A DNA stretch of 64,000 nt from positions 9,424,614 through 9,488,613 of the forward strand of contig NC_089273.1 of NCBI RefSeq assembly GCF_963678975.1. Reading direction: 5' to 3'. A program made the translations under genes and the position numbers. This DNA comes from Dysidea avara. Taxonomy: Eukaryota; Porifera; Demospongiae; Dictyoceratida; Dysideidae. Below are positions 11,255-23,089 of the stretch, one piece after another (the stretch's first letter is position 1; each line of letters starts with the position of its first letter). The notes beneath the pieces were generated by a model. The model ran no database searches. It was not told where the DNA came from and was given only the letters and a program-made list of their open reading frames with translations.

Positions 11255-13719
11255 TGTAAATACTGCAAGTAGACATTCACATTATCACGTTTGCAAGTCA
11301 TGTGTGTGAATTGTTCAAAAGCAATCTGAAATCAACTGTACTAGTACTACCTGACTGTGTACTGGAGTCTGTTCTGACAGTGTTGTCACAGTGCTTGCTG
11401 CAATTTGTAACCACAAACAAAGTAATTACATATAGTTGCTTATTTTAAGTTCATCAATTCCAGGGGTGTATCCAGGATATTTCCAAAGTGGCTTCCAGAT
11501 TTAGCAGTGAGGTACAGAGGTCTGGGGCTGTGCTCCCAGCCACTGACAGATTTAGTAGGTGCTTCAAATTTATTAGATTTTTTGATTTCATGAATAGTAA
11601 CTATTTCAATTTGTACTTGGTTCTTCATGATTTGTGGCTGGTCAGGTATATATTGTAGTTGCCAAATACATTTCCAATTAAAATGATTTAGGTAATTTAA
11701 ATTTCAACATTTTTAACACCCTTTTTAAAAATTGTATTCTGTTATGAATGTTGTATTAGAGTACGTTTGACTGCTCTATTAGAGTACATCAGACTTTTCT
11801 ATTAGAGTATCTCGATTTTCTCTAAAGGTTTTTCAATACATAGCCTTAATCTACGTTTGATGGCTAATTGTAAGATTCCTATTAAACTGTAGCTATACTG
11901 CATGTTCATTAACACATTGGTAACTATTAAAATGCGTGCGTGCGTGCGTGCGTGCGTGCATGTGTGGTTCACTACTGATAGGCTGGAGTGCTGCACCAGC
12001 ATAATGCTAGCATATTAGGTGGATGTTATGAATACTACTGATACTCTCTAATAGAGCAATCAGTGGAAACTGCAATAGAGTGCTCCAATGCATTGTCCAA
12101 AGCTCCTTAGATCGATACTCTCTTATAAAACAGTCACTTTGTAGTCAATTACTCTAATTGAGCATTCACTTATTAAAACTTTCTAAGATAATTGTAAGAA
12201 ATGTTTTTGAGTACATTGGGAACACTGAAGAGCATAACAGGCAAAAATTTCATGAACTTTTACCCAGCTCTCAATCCAGGTCAGTCCATAAAACAGGTCA
12301 GATCTGGATTACCTGCTCAAGTGACCCACTGAGCCCAGACAAAATGTGACATAGATGACCTTATTTCAACCATGTGTGTATGTGCTGTGCACGCGTGTGT
12401 GCATGTGTGTAGTATGTAGAACTGAGCCAATAATTTCCAAAACATTTGTTGATTATGTGTCATACACTGTTCCTAATCAGGGACGAAACTAGCACTTTAG
12501 TGATCCTAGTATGCCCAAAGTATCCTAATTTTAGAGGTCTAAACAACTACAAATGAAACCATTGATGGTGTCAAGGTATATGTCCTGATTTCAAGTTCTG
12601 TATCATCAATTATGGCCCGGACACTTATTATGTTCAGGAAAGTGTTTACCCTAGCCACAAAACTGGTGACTATAATTTACAAGACCAAAAATCATATTCC
12701 TTGGGATCAACTTCACATAGATTTCAAGTTTAAAGGAATGCTGTAAAATGCTTTTGCTTCACTGTTTTGTACTAGGAGTTCCTGTGAAACCAGGCATTTA
12801 TTTCTGTTGTACGACTCTATACCATATCTAGTAACTACAGTGTGTATGATATAATTATATGGGACTGGTCGTAGTGTACCATTAGGAAAAATATGAGTAT
12901 TATTTTATCATTAAATTTCATGATTTACTTTCTTGTTTGTTTAGCGTCAAATTATGTCAGCCAATGTAATAGCACCGAGAGAGGTATGTGGACTATTTTG
13001 TATATTTCTGGAATTAAAATGTATATTTTCTTATTCACAGGCAATCTGAGAAACTGAAATCAAGATATTGGGCCAGGGGCTGAGGGGTGCATAGAACTGT
13101 GAAGGAAGAGAACATTTAAGTAATATCCAACTGTCACTAGATGATAAATAATACTCCATAATGTGTCCGTGGTTGGACAAAAGTTGTGATAATGTATGTG
13201 CTTATCATCTGCAAGGCAGATGGATGTGTAGACTATAACTGACCAAACATGCATGTTATATTACAGTACATTGTCAAGCAACATCTGATGAATTATTTAC
13301 ATACACAAAGTGTGGAACTTGCAAGTTGTTCGTAGATCACCACTAATTCCCTTTAGGAATTGTATTTACGAAAGGTATTGCTAGTATACCAAATAGCCCC
13401 TTGGTTGTTGAAATACAAACACAAATCAAGTACAAGTAACACAAACACTAGTTATGCTATAACATTGTGATCACAAGTAATGTTGTTCATTGAATTGTGC
13501 AATAATATTTCAGTTGAGTTCCTTGCTTGTGAATAGTTTTTACAACTGCTTGACATGTAGCTGATGAGTTACAAACTTTGATCAGACTCTAGAGTTAGGT
13601 ATGTTCAATCCAGTTGGTAGTAACAGGCTGTTCATTGGGATTCATGCCTCATTTACCCTGTAACAATTATAAACAGTTCACCCTGCAACACTACTAAGTA
13701 TACAAGTACACAAATATTG
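11255..13719 (+). repeat. 2.45-kb dispersed repeat, copy 1
   Basis: It matches 27505-29956 in the same orientation across its whole length, at what looks like about 93-95% identity with small indels. It has no coding capacity. It contains several copies of the CTCTAATAGAG / CTCTATTAGAG motif (11742-11815, 12040-12060, 12113-12130) and a GTGC-rich microsatellite (11936-11960). The type of element is unknown. Confidence 0.9.
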
Positions 13720-15077
13720 GCTTTCACAGATAGTGAGGAAGATAATATAAATGATATGCTTTTAGTAATGTTTGACATTATTTGTATTTTGTACAAACAA
13801 TGCTTCCTTTTTATCATGTCACCTTGCAGGACGTACACAGTAATTTTGAAAAGTTTTCTCTACAGCTAACTGACTGTAATATTTGAGTATTATAATTACC
13901 TGACTGCTTTATTAGAGTATCTCACCAAAAACTATTCTTCAGAACAAGCATTGCTATTGCATGACAAACACTATTTACAAGGTTAAGGCTCCTGTTTCAT
14001 GAAAGATCCCATGATTTCTGTATACCTGCGGTTTGAAGTTATGTAAAAGGAGTTCCTGAAACTTTCCCTTGCCTTGGAAGTACAAAACTCATGTAACCTA
14101 GTAGATATTTTCTGTTGCATACAAGATTGTGTGTAAGAAATTAAAAGTATGCACTAGTCACTCTGAACTGCTTAGCTTTATTTCACTTTTAAACCGATCA
14201 TACATGTATATGCAAGGGAGTATCATGCTGGCCTGTGTTGCACACTACATTTGAACCCTTCATATGCCTCGAGATTTTGACTGTTACTAGTAACAATTAT
14301 AATTGTGTAGTCTCAAGTCTCGTCTTGATTGCATATTGACTTTGGTAGACCGTGCAGCAAGTTAGTTTCGTGCCATCCATCCCTTCGCAAAAGTAAAACA
14401 GGTACTAAATAATCTCAAAAGGAATTCAATTAGGCAGTAAGTGTATGTAATTGCTAGTTATGTCAGATGATTACCCTTCAAAAGCATTGCATTGCCAAGG
14501 TGATTTGTGTGTGAACGTGATTGGCACACACTACTAAATCTGAGTGGTAGAATCATTTAGTATTTGTATTTCACTTTTTGCGAAGGAGCAGGCTGTGGCA
14601 CCTCCTTGTACAATGTGTATGTACATGTATGCAAAGTTTTAATAGTTGTCCCACTCACTTTTACATTAATCAAAATATTACTCCATTTTATAGATGGCAC
14701 AAAATTTCACAGATGTAAATCTCCAGGAGTAATATAATGTACAATTGTGAAGTACCATGTTTCTACCGCTTTTAATCCTCTTACATCTGTTCCCAGTGAT
14801 CCGAGGCGATCCATGGGCAGCTGGGTACCCGGGCAGCTGACAAACCACTTAGATGACCCGTATTTGTTGGTGTTCCACCTTATCTCTCTGTACTTGAGTC
14901 CATTCCAGATCATTATATAAGTAGATAAATCGTGACACTGGTCCACCAAAGCACCCATACGGCAGCATATATAGTAACGAATCATATAATAAGCGCCGCA
15001 TAAAGATGACGCGCTGCGCTTTAGATTGAAATACGTAGTAAATGCACGGAAGAAAACGGAATAAGGGCATCACGAAG
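13720..15077. other. Non-coding DNA with one doubtful exon
   Basis: No clear gene. The minus-strand frame 14985-14707 (92 residues) has a slightly raised GC content and protein-like composition, but no family match that I know and no clear splice partners. A CTTTATTAGAGTATC motif occurs at 13908-13922. Confidence 0.3.
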
Positions 15078-15806
15078 GTATAAACGTTATACCTGTGAAG
15101 TTTTATACCAACTTGTAGGGATTACCTTCATCCCATATAGTATAACCTTCATACCAAGTGTTTTTTATACCAACAAGGTAGGGATAACCGTCATACTCCA
15201 TGGTATAACCTTCAAACTTCATTTTTAACAGTGTAAGCACCTTTAGGTGTGCTGAAGTATGGAAATGATTGCTCAGAGCTAGTATAAACCTACAGCGATG
15301 GCTTAATTACTGATGGTAAATTTTACGGTTAGCCTATAACGCAATTTATTGTGCAAAACTAAAACTGAAAGTTTTACGGAACTCGGCATAATATTTGCTG
15401 ACTTGATATGATTATAAATCACTGTGAGCACATAAGATGATCATTTCTGTAGCAAGGATGGAGCCCAGAGGTCTTGAGTGCATGGCCAGATCTATATAGC
15501 TATAGTTATGCAGGTCATACAGCATAGTTATAATCATGCTCACCTTTTTGATAGTTAAATCAGAGCTTATAATTATCTGATCATCTATTTTCATGTGATA
15601 CTCAGATGCAATAGCATGCAAGGTCAGATGGTACACTGTTGAAACAGTTGGTTGGAAGGTTATCCCAAAACAGGGATAAAGTGGCTGACACATATAGCAT
15701 ACCAAATCCAGGGATAACGGTTATCCCAACTCTCAATAGTATGACCTTTATCCCATATAGGTAGGATGAAGATTATCCCTATGTTAGTATAAAGGTTATC
15801 CCCAAT
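15078..15806. repeat. Repeat block with GGTATAACC / GGGATAACC motifs
   Basis: Two clusters (15078-15234 and 15655-15806) contain many copies of GGTATAAC, GGATAACC and their complements, each next to CTTCAT or CTTTATCCC. The first cluster ends in CATTTTTAACAGTG at 15234, the same terminus as the MITE at 31972-32221. This suggests decayed members of that CACTG-ended family. Confidence 0.6.
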
Positions 15807-16165
15807 TGTATTTAGTATTTATTAATGTATTTCAATTACAGAAATTAAATGCTGTTCAAATAGTCAACTCCAACTTCTGAAGTGCTCGTGAGTTGTTAGG
15901 ACCAGCATGATCTGCAGCATTGACAAGCAATATAGTTACAGTTCTTATTCACCATACCTTAATATTGTAAACAGCTAACAACACTTCATATGCAGCCCAC
16001 AGAACCTGCCTAAACGTTATATTTACATAACAATCTGGTACACTCTATGCTTACAATTTGTCATTGATCTGCATTGCAGCAGGGAATTCCACCTGACAGT
16101 AGGGGCGTTAACAGCAAGACAGATGCTACTATAATTTTCAAGTAGCAGGAATAGCTGCAGGGCAA
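15807..16165. other. Downstream flank of the small host gene
   Basis: No independent gene was identified. A short minus-strand open stretch near 15930-15870 follows a CTGCAG acceptor-like site and could be a further exon or a decayed ankyrin-like fragment, but support is thin. Confidence 0.3.
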
Positions 16166-17804
16166 TCAATATCCATCACAGTGTGTTATCAAATGGCAAC
16201 ACCACTAGAATGTCAAGTCATATTATTAGTATCACAATTGCTGTAATACTTACATTTTGTATACAACATGATGGAGATGAAATATCAGGGGCATACACAC
16301 TACAAACCTGTAATAATAGTAACATGTGAGATGACGGCAATTCTTATTCAACTATCTACCATACCTTGGCTAATAGTCAAGACTCAGTACAGAAAAGCAT
16401 GTTGGTGTTACAACAAGCAGTCAACAAGCCAGTCATTAATCAATTACCAGACACAATACCTGCATGGTGGGGAAGGTATAAAAGCTGGAACGGAATGGAA
16501 CCGGAACGGAACGCACCCCCTCCTTTAATTATTTTTTTTTAATTGTCATAATTACATTTTGTGTTCATTTTCTACATGTATAGCTACATGATTTCACTCC
16601 GTTCAATACAAACAAGACTGAATTAACAGTGATGACAGCTACCTTATCGACGAGTATGATGATTCATCGTATCCTCCTTTTCCCGATTGTGGCCATAGAC
16701 AACATATACCATACGTACCTTTAATATGGCTAGTCTATGGCGGTAGCAATACGACATCATTTCATAGCTATGAATGTACGAGACTCGATACATCATTGTA
16801 TTTCGCTATTGCACTGTTCAGGCTAAATTAAATTAGATAAACTGCACAGCACTGCATACAAGTGTGTGATTTATACAATTAATAACATTGGAGGTACAGT
16901 ACTGAACTTGGGTTCGCTTGCACGAGGCTGGCGGCTACTTCTACAATCTCCACTTAAGTTGTAGCTATTCAGCAGACTTTGTTGCTTTAAGTTTGTATCT
17001 TCACTTAAGTACGTCAAAGTCTATCACCGCTGTTCTCTATCCGTCGTCACCAAAACGCAACTGAGCAGGGCAGAACGTGCTACGGTCACGTGCTATTAAC
17101 AGTGCACTATTTGGAGATGATAAATTATCGCTGATGCAGTTGGTAGAGAAGTCAACGATAGGATTCAGCTGAGGTGAAATCATGTAGCTACATGTAGAAA
17201 ATGAACACAAAATGTAATTATGACAATAAAAAAAATAATTAAAGGAGTGGGTGCGTTCCGGTTCCATTCCGTTCCGGCTTTTATACCTTCCCTGCATGGT
17301 GTACCTGCATGTATGTAACTGATAACAGGAATGTGTAACTAACCTGCCGGGCTGTCTCCAAGGTTAATTGGTTGCCACCATGCACATTGCAGAACGTACC
17401 CATATCAGCATGCACAAAACACTCAGCTGGTAGGATTGGCATGATGTCAGCTGTTCTGTAAAGGGTAGATAATGGCAGCTATCCACTGTAAACACTCACA
17501 CTTTTCTGTAACAGCTGGCAAACTGAGGTTAGATACGTAGCTTCGTCACTTGGCTGAGTTAGGCATTAAACTCAGCATTAAAGAGATTAAACTGTCTGAA
17601 ATTTCACTTTTCAATGTACCAGTCATTTTGAAGCAGCCATGAGACTGCAACTTTAGCACCGCCTTGCCAGTCCTCAGCCAGTGGTTCCACAGCACTGTAG
17701 ATAAATTGTTTGCTGCACTTTCCATATCTAAATGACAAATTACTGTACACCAAGCTGAATATTGCTAGTAGAAACGTCACCTTCGTATTCTTCAGCCGTT
17801 TCAT
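16166..17804 (-). CDS. Small secreted protein, possibly CBM2-like
   Basis: Five exons can be built on the minus strand: 17804-17608, 17522-17502, 17455-17344, 16307-16254 and 16204-16166. They are joined by GT-AG introns in consistent phase and give 140 residues. Residues 8-22 (VTFLLAIFSLVYS region) form a signal peptide. Residues about 30-65 contain WQGGAKVAVSW and NDWYI, which recall the start of family 2 carbohydrate-binding modules in animal GH9 cellulases. The tail is cysteine-rich (CC at two places). The third intron holds the MITE at 16470-17292. The 21-base second exon and the short last exon are the weakest parts. It may be a fragment of a longer gene. Confidence 0.4.
16470..17292. 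mobile_element. 823-bp MITE with GGAAC-rich termini and 9-bp duplication
   Basis: The ends read GGGAAGGTATAAAAGC and its complement, with inverted repeats of about 140 bp. Each arm carries a run of GGAAC/GGAAT pentamers followed by GCACCC and an A/T tract. The flanks are TGCATGGTG at 16461-16469 and 17293-17301, a perfect 9-bp target-site duplication. It has no coding capacity and lies in an intron of the small secreted-protein gene. The termini and duplication length link it to the elements at 2062-8364 and 47324-50487. Confidence 0.9.
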
Positions 17805-18162
17805 ATGGCTGTTTCAGTCAGTTGCGAACGGCCTTCCTGTTTAACGCATTGCAAAACCCTCCCGCTTAGTCAAGCTGCCTGTCCTTGTAGACACGATAAC
17901 TCACAAAATTTCAAACATCTTTGCCAAAACCAGTTTATTTTATGAACAAACTGAACGAACTTTCTGAGGAATTTTCAGCAATGGCCTGCGGATCAAGTCA
18001 CAATGGGGTTGGCTTTTTTTCACCCCTTCTGGGTATTTGTCCCTTTTCACTTTAGGATATTTAGCTCAAAGATTTTCGCTTAGGCTTCTAGGCTATGGGT
18101 AAACACCTCGAACAGGCTCTGCCTTCTGTGTACACCCTCCAGTGCCTAACTGGTAAAGTAGA
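17805..18162. other. Upstream flank of the small secreted-protein gene
   Basis: No other gene seen. This stretch would hold the promoter of the minus-strand gene that starts at 17804. I could not recognise a specific promoter element. Confidence 0.4.
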
Positions 18163-18789
18163 TCCCATCCAAAAACAGCTTATAGCTGTAAAAAAAGTGC
18201 GCGTCCAAGTAAAGCAGAGTTAACTGCGACAAAAAGTAATGATATCATAATGCGGCCATGTGCGAGGTGTGCAAGTTGTAAAATTAATATTAGCTAATCA
18301 GATAATACAATGTTATTGTTAAAGTGTTAATGAGAACTATGTGATGCTGCTATTTTTAAGTGTGTGAGCATCTTCATAAATGCCACACAAATTTAATTCT
18401 CAATAAAGCAATGTGTATAGATTCTCTGATAGCAATAAATAGTTTGAGTTTGGCCACCTTTCCTTTGTTCGTAGCATTGCCATATACAGGAAAGACGGCC
18501 AAACTCAAACTATTTATTGCTATCAGAGAATCTATACACATTGCTTTATTGAGAATTAAATTTGTGTGGCATTTATGAAGATGCTCACACACTTAAAAAT
18601 AGCAGCATCACATAGTTCTCATTAACACTTTAACAATAACATTGTATTATCTGATTAGCTAATATTAATTTTACAACTTGCACACCTCGCACATGGCCGC
18701 ATTATGATATCATTACTTTTTGTCGCAGTTAACTCTGCTTTACTTGGACGAGCCCTTTTTTACAGCTATAAGCTGTTTTTGGATGGGAT
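18163..18789. mobile_element. Near-perfect 627-bp hairpin MITE
   Basis: Arms of 293 bp (18163-18455 and 18497-18789) are almost identical inverted copies around a 41-bp loop. The only differences I saw are in a short A/G-rich spot near the outer ends. Both ends begin ATCCCATCCAAAAACAGC and then ATAGCTGTAAAAAA. The same end style (TAATCCAAAACAGC...GCTGTAAAAAAA) occurs in the hairpins at 36958-37281 and 54984-55305. No clear target duplication was seen. Confidence 0.9.
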
Positions 18790-18912
18790 TTCAATACTTT
18801 TTGTTAGAATAAGCAATGCACTGTTGATAACAGTAAGTGAGTTTCCATGTTTTTGACAGAAACCCCAGATTACAATGACAGAATATTAAAATATAACTGT
18901 AATTTTAGTGAC

Positions 18913-19115
18913 CAGGGCCGCCCACATGGGGGGGGGGGGGGGGGGCAACTGGGGTATTTTTCCCCCTGCCCCAGCCCGAAAGGAGCCCCTTGAATACCTG
19001 TTTAAAGAAAGATCGATATACTCTAATAGAGCAGTCAGGATCTAGACTCTTCCTTGCCCCTGGGCCCCTCTTTAACTCTTTTCCCTGGGCTCTCTAATTT
19101 CTCTGGACGGCCCTG
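18913..19115. mobile_element. hAT-like MITE with CAGGGCCG ends
   Basis: The ends are CAGGGCCGCCCA and the inverse of CAGGGCCGTCCA. The flanks TTAGTGAC (18905-18912) and TTAGTGGC (19116-19123) form an 8-bp target duplication with one mismatch, which fits hAT. A run of 18 G residues (18928-18945) lies just inside the left end, and a CTCTAATAGAGCAGTC motif lies at 19021-19037. Confidence 0.75.
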
Positions 19116-20736
19116 TTAGTGGCATGCAACTGCAGTCAACTACCACCCATTTTAACTAGTAAACCCTTAATAACACTTTGCCTTTCATCTTGTACTGCAT
19201 TAAAACGATCAAGATACTCTATTAGAGCAGTCACAAAACAGCTGTAATACAGCAATCAATATTTAGCATAGTTACAACGTCTGCCATCGGATTGTATAGT
19301 TTAAATTACTAGCTACTTACAGACTTTACAATATAAAAATATGGCACTTGTAGAAATGTGACTGTTCTATTAGAGTATCTCGATCTACTTCAAGCATTGA
19401 CTGATTCAAGTGAAGAAGCTACGCCCCTGCAAAGAGATCTTGTGAAATGAAATGAGAATAGTAAAGAAAAGGCAAGTATGTACAGAGACAATAGAAGGGC
19501 GCGTAATTATGTCCTGTTGTAAATAAACGCCTTTAAAATGTATATTACTACTAAATAAGCGCACAAGAATAGGCTTGTGAGGCTGTTGTCTCCAAGGTTG
19601 TCTCATTACTTGTCTTTTCGTGTTGAAGGGATTTAGTCACAATTGGTGAGTTTAACTATACATGTATTTGTGTTGTAAAACTTAATTGTAAAAAGGCGAT
19701 TAGTACATATCACGATAAACATGTATTTGTCACAGTAGAGTCTCTCACAATTATTACGAGACATTGGACCAGGGTAAAAAAATTTACTGCTATATTTAGA
19801 GGTTGTAGCGTTTGTATATCTTAGTATCTTAATAAATAATCCTCCATGATCACTAATCATTAATAGTACAGTGAAAACTGATCATTATTCAGGCCATAGG
19901 GACAAAAAATTTCTGACCTAGCTTTTTAAGAGGTGGCTGCATTTTGCGGCCTTAAAAAAGGTAAGAAGCATGCTGTTCTAACTGGCTATAGAGATGGATT
20001 TAGTGTGTGACAGCGTATGAGACAGTGAGTGCTGGCAGCAAGGGGGCAGCCAATCTGTTAGAGCACCAAAGGCACTGCTTAAGACTTAGGCAGTTGGCTG
20101 TCAGCCCAAAGTGTAAAAGTTTCACTATTGGTCCTTATAAGCTCCTGATGAAGAAAGTGATGAAGTCATTATCCATAGGATATATTTTTCAGAGTATCCA
20201 TTTCAGTTCTACAATACAGTAGCCAAGCATAAGATGAACATAGCACAGCATTCCGGTGGTTTAGTGGTGACCACAACACTGCCTGAGGTAAACTGTGGTG
20301 AGATTTGAGACTACCGGAAGCCCTGGAATGCCTTCAACACTTAAAATACTAAATATCTAATGCCTGGCTTTCATCCACAGTGGACCTGTCTTGGTGGCCA
20401 CTTGTACAGAAGGAAAACAGCTACCACACGGTCTTTCGAGCGAACAGCTAGTTTCCACACCTTTTAATTATCAATTTGTAAAATCTTGATCGAAATTGTG
20501 TGTGCGAGCAAGTGTGATGTTGTGCATTGGCAGTGCCGTGTGTATGGTTGCTGCCTAGCATTGACACATCACGAGTATTGAAGTCACAATGTGTTACTGT
20601 ATCATCCATCTAAATACAATCTCTGAATGTGTCATTTAGTGTAGAGAGCAATCTTCCACAAGAAGTGACCTGCAGGTTTCAGTGTATATTGTTAACCATT
20701 AATATTGTTCACCATTGTGATTGTGAACTGTATGTA
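19116..20736. other. Non-coding DNA with repeat fragments
   Basis: No gene recognised. CTCTATTAGAG-type motifs occur at 19209-19232 and 19358-19386. Pieces starting CAGTGAAAACTG (19869) and TGGTGGCCACTTG (20392) look like remnants of the pogo-like family whose complete copy is at 20737-20913. Confidence 0.5.
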
Positions 20737-20913
20737 CAGTGAAACCTCACTTAGTGGCCACCTCTTTAATAAGACCACCTCATTATATTGGCCACCTCTA
20801 GTAGATCCCAAATATAGCTAAGCAGTACTTTATGACCTCATTAATAAGGCCACCTTGTTATTCAGGCCAAATATTTTGGTTCCACAGCTGGCCATACTAA
20901 TGAGGCTTCATTG
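20737..20913. mobile_element. Tc1/pogo (Tigger-like) MITE
   Basis: The 177-bp unit starts CAGTGAAACCTCACTTAG and ends with the inverse CTAATGAGGCTTCATTG. It has TA on both sides (20735-20736 and 20914-20915), as expected for Tc1/mariner. CAGTKRAACCTC-type ends are typical of the pogo/Tigger group. Confidence 0.75.
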
Positions 20914-21240
20914 TACTTATGTGAATTTTTATTTTTCGTAACTTTTCTTTAGGCTTACTGATGGGCACTATGAAGCATTGTTGACTGGTCCGTACATAAT
21001 TTGGTGACTTGAATTGCTAAAACAGTACGTAGCATGTCTTGTATGTACATGTAATGTGTTGTAATGTGTCCACACATCCACACATCCACACATCCACACA
21101 TCTTAGAAATAAATATAATTGTATTCTCTATACTCAGTTCCATTGTGCCACTGGGTCATAAGTGGGTTGAGTATGGATCATCCAGGACATTTGGGTCACA
21201 TTTTGTCCTGGCCAAGTGGATCTCATCCACTGACAGAATA

Positions 21241-21491
21241 TGTGACTGGGCCTGCGATAATAGGGCATGTGGGCACATGATTTTTGCCTACTTTTTCACA
21301 CGTTAATCACCCATAACTTTTTGTACCATTATGCTATGGCACTGCAATTTTCAGCTCTTAGTAAGCATTTAATTGGCAGCATGATGCAAGTTACAGAATG
21401 CAAGAATACCATTCCAGTACTGAGATATGACCGGTAGAGTGATGGGTTGTACTTTGTGCCCACATTCCCTATTTTCGCAGGCCCGGTCACA
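21241..21491. mobile_element. TGTGAC-ended MITE, GGCCTGCGAAAATAGGG subfamily, copy 1
   Basis: Inverted ends read TGTGAC(T/C)GGGCCTGCG and extend about 40 bp. TA lies on both sides (21239-21240 and 21492-21493). Copies also occur at 59059-59306 and, without full ends, at 60999-61240. Confidence 0.85.
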
Positions 21492-21493
21492 TA

Positions 21494-22134
21494 TACAGGA
21501 TCACATCACGTGTATAAATTACGGTGGAACTTGTTTATTGCCACCTTCACTCAATAAACAGGTAACAGTGTATAAATTCTCAATTGGAATTGGCTTTTCA
21601 AGAGAGGTTGTCTTTCTATGCTGGTGGCCATTAAGACAGGTTGTACTGATAGAGTGTACATACTAGAGATGCAACAATATCCTCCACTTAGTGTCGTTTG
21701 ATAGTGATGCAATGGAGACTATGCATTGTTGCATTTAAATACTATACTATTATATTGCAACTCTAGCACGTATTTATAACAGGAATGTTTGTTAACTGCT
21801 TAGACATACTGGAGCAACACCCACTCATCTGGATTCTACAAATGGAGTCATATCAACTTGTCATCATACTTACTTGTTACTCCCATTGTGTTTGGATGAA
21901 TATACATGCCGTCATGTGAGACTTGCTACCATGGCGGGCCACTGGAAAACATTTTCATAGCAGTTATATTACAGTCATTATTGTACAATTCTTACATTAT
22001 TGTTGTGAAAAGTGTTTGGTATTCATGTGTCCTCTGTATGTTGTAATTACATGTGTAATTTTTGTGTGGGGGTGCTGTAAAATGCAATAATACATGGTGA
22101 CAATTGGCTAGCTACATGTGCTAATTACTCGCAG
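21494..22134. other. Non-coding DNA
   Basis: No gene seen. The part at 21534-21650 (GTGGAACTTGTTTATTGCCACC... and GGTGGCCATTAAGACAGG) resembles a decayed pogo-like MITE related to 20737-20913. Confidence 0.45.
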
Positions 22135-22455
22135 CTTGTGTCAACAACTGGTAACCACAGTTGTACTCTGTCATTCTTTAAGCCGCGCCCTTAGAGGACA
22201 AATTACGTCACGGTGGGGGCGACTAAATTCAAATTTAAAAACGAACGATGGTATGTAGCACCATAGATTATATCTGTGGACTATAATCTATGGCAGCACA
22301 CTTCTTTGTGGCTATATGCACTGATTAACTACATAGAGCGCCAGTTCATCAATACCCAGTGACCGCAGTTGTGCTTTGCGTCATTCTTTAAATTCCGAGT
22401 AAAATTCTTAGAGAGCAAATTACGTGGGGGCGACTAAATTCAAATTTCAAACTAG
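22135..22455 (+). repeat. Imperfect direct duplication of about 100 bp
   Basis: 22135-22240 and 22350-22455 share the blocks CACAGTTGT / CGCAGTTGT, GTCATTCTTTAA, AGCAAATTACGT and GTGGGGGCGACTAAATTC, separated by about 110 bp of unrelated DNA. The function is unknown; the shared blocks may mark an old promoter-like or terminal repeat. Confidence 0.7.
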
Positions 22456-23018
22456 CCATTCTCGAAAACATATGTTTCAATCTGAACGAAACTTTTAGAA
22501 CAGTTTAAAGAAACATTGCCCTACATGCCAAGCGTCTATTGCGGAAAACAACAATCTGGGATTTGTATTTGGCCTCTAGGTCGACTGAGGACGACTGAAA
22601 CTTCGTTTGTTGCTGAAGTTAAGACTGTAGGGTAATCATGTATGGTGAAATCGATGATGTGAATCTTGAGGCGATTGAGTGAATACTGAAGCGATAGCAG
22701 GGCAATCAATGTTTGGAATGCACAAAGGAACGCAAGGCATACACAAGCGGTTGCGTCTAACCGCATGCGATAAAAAAAAAATAATAATAAAAAATGAAAC
22801 TTCCCCTTTGATGTCGGCAATCTCGATCACGAAACAATCGGCATGGATTTGCTTCACTGCTTGTGTGGTAGTTACTAGTGACACGATGAGTTCAACCCTA
22901 GAGTTTCAGAGGGATAGCGTAAGTGGCGGGTGAGTTACAGGAAGGCCGAATTTGACAACGTTCGTTCCTGTAAAATCCTCACGTAGTGGTCGCGTCATTT
23001 ATTGTCTGCGGCGCGCGT
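22456..23018. other. Flank downstream of the SAND retroelement
   Basis: Short frames exist on both strands, but none has a recognisable family or splice partners. GC content is higher near 22930-23020. Confidence 0.4.
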
Positions 23019-23089
23019 TTTTTTTTTTTTGTTTGTTTTTAAAGATATAAAGAAATTAAGATTAGAACATACAAATAACAGTTAAACGA

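Noticed and set aside
14707-14985. Possible minus-strand gene
   Set aside because: The composition is protein-like, but no splice partners or family were found, so it is noted only as a doubtful exon.
18360-18592. Two identical 72-residue frames on opposite strands
   Set aside because: They are the same sequence in the two arms of a hairpin MITE; no protein family and no start context.
22679-22933. 84-residue plus-strand frame upstream of the retroelement
   Set aside because: It overlaps minus-strand frames of similar length, has a poly-A interruption and no recognisable family.
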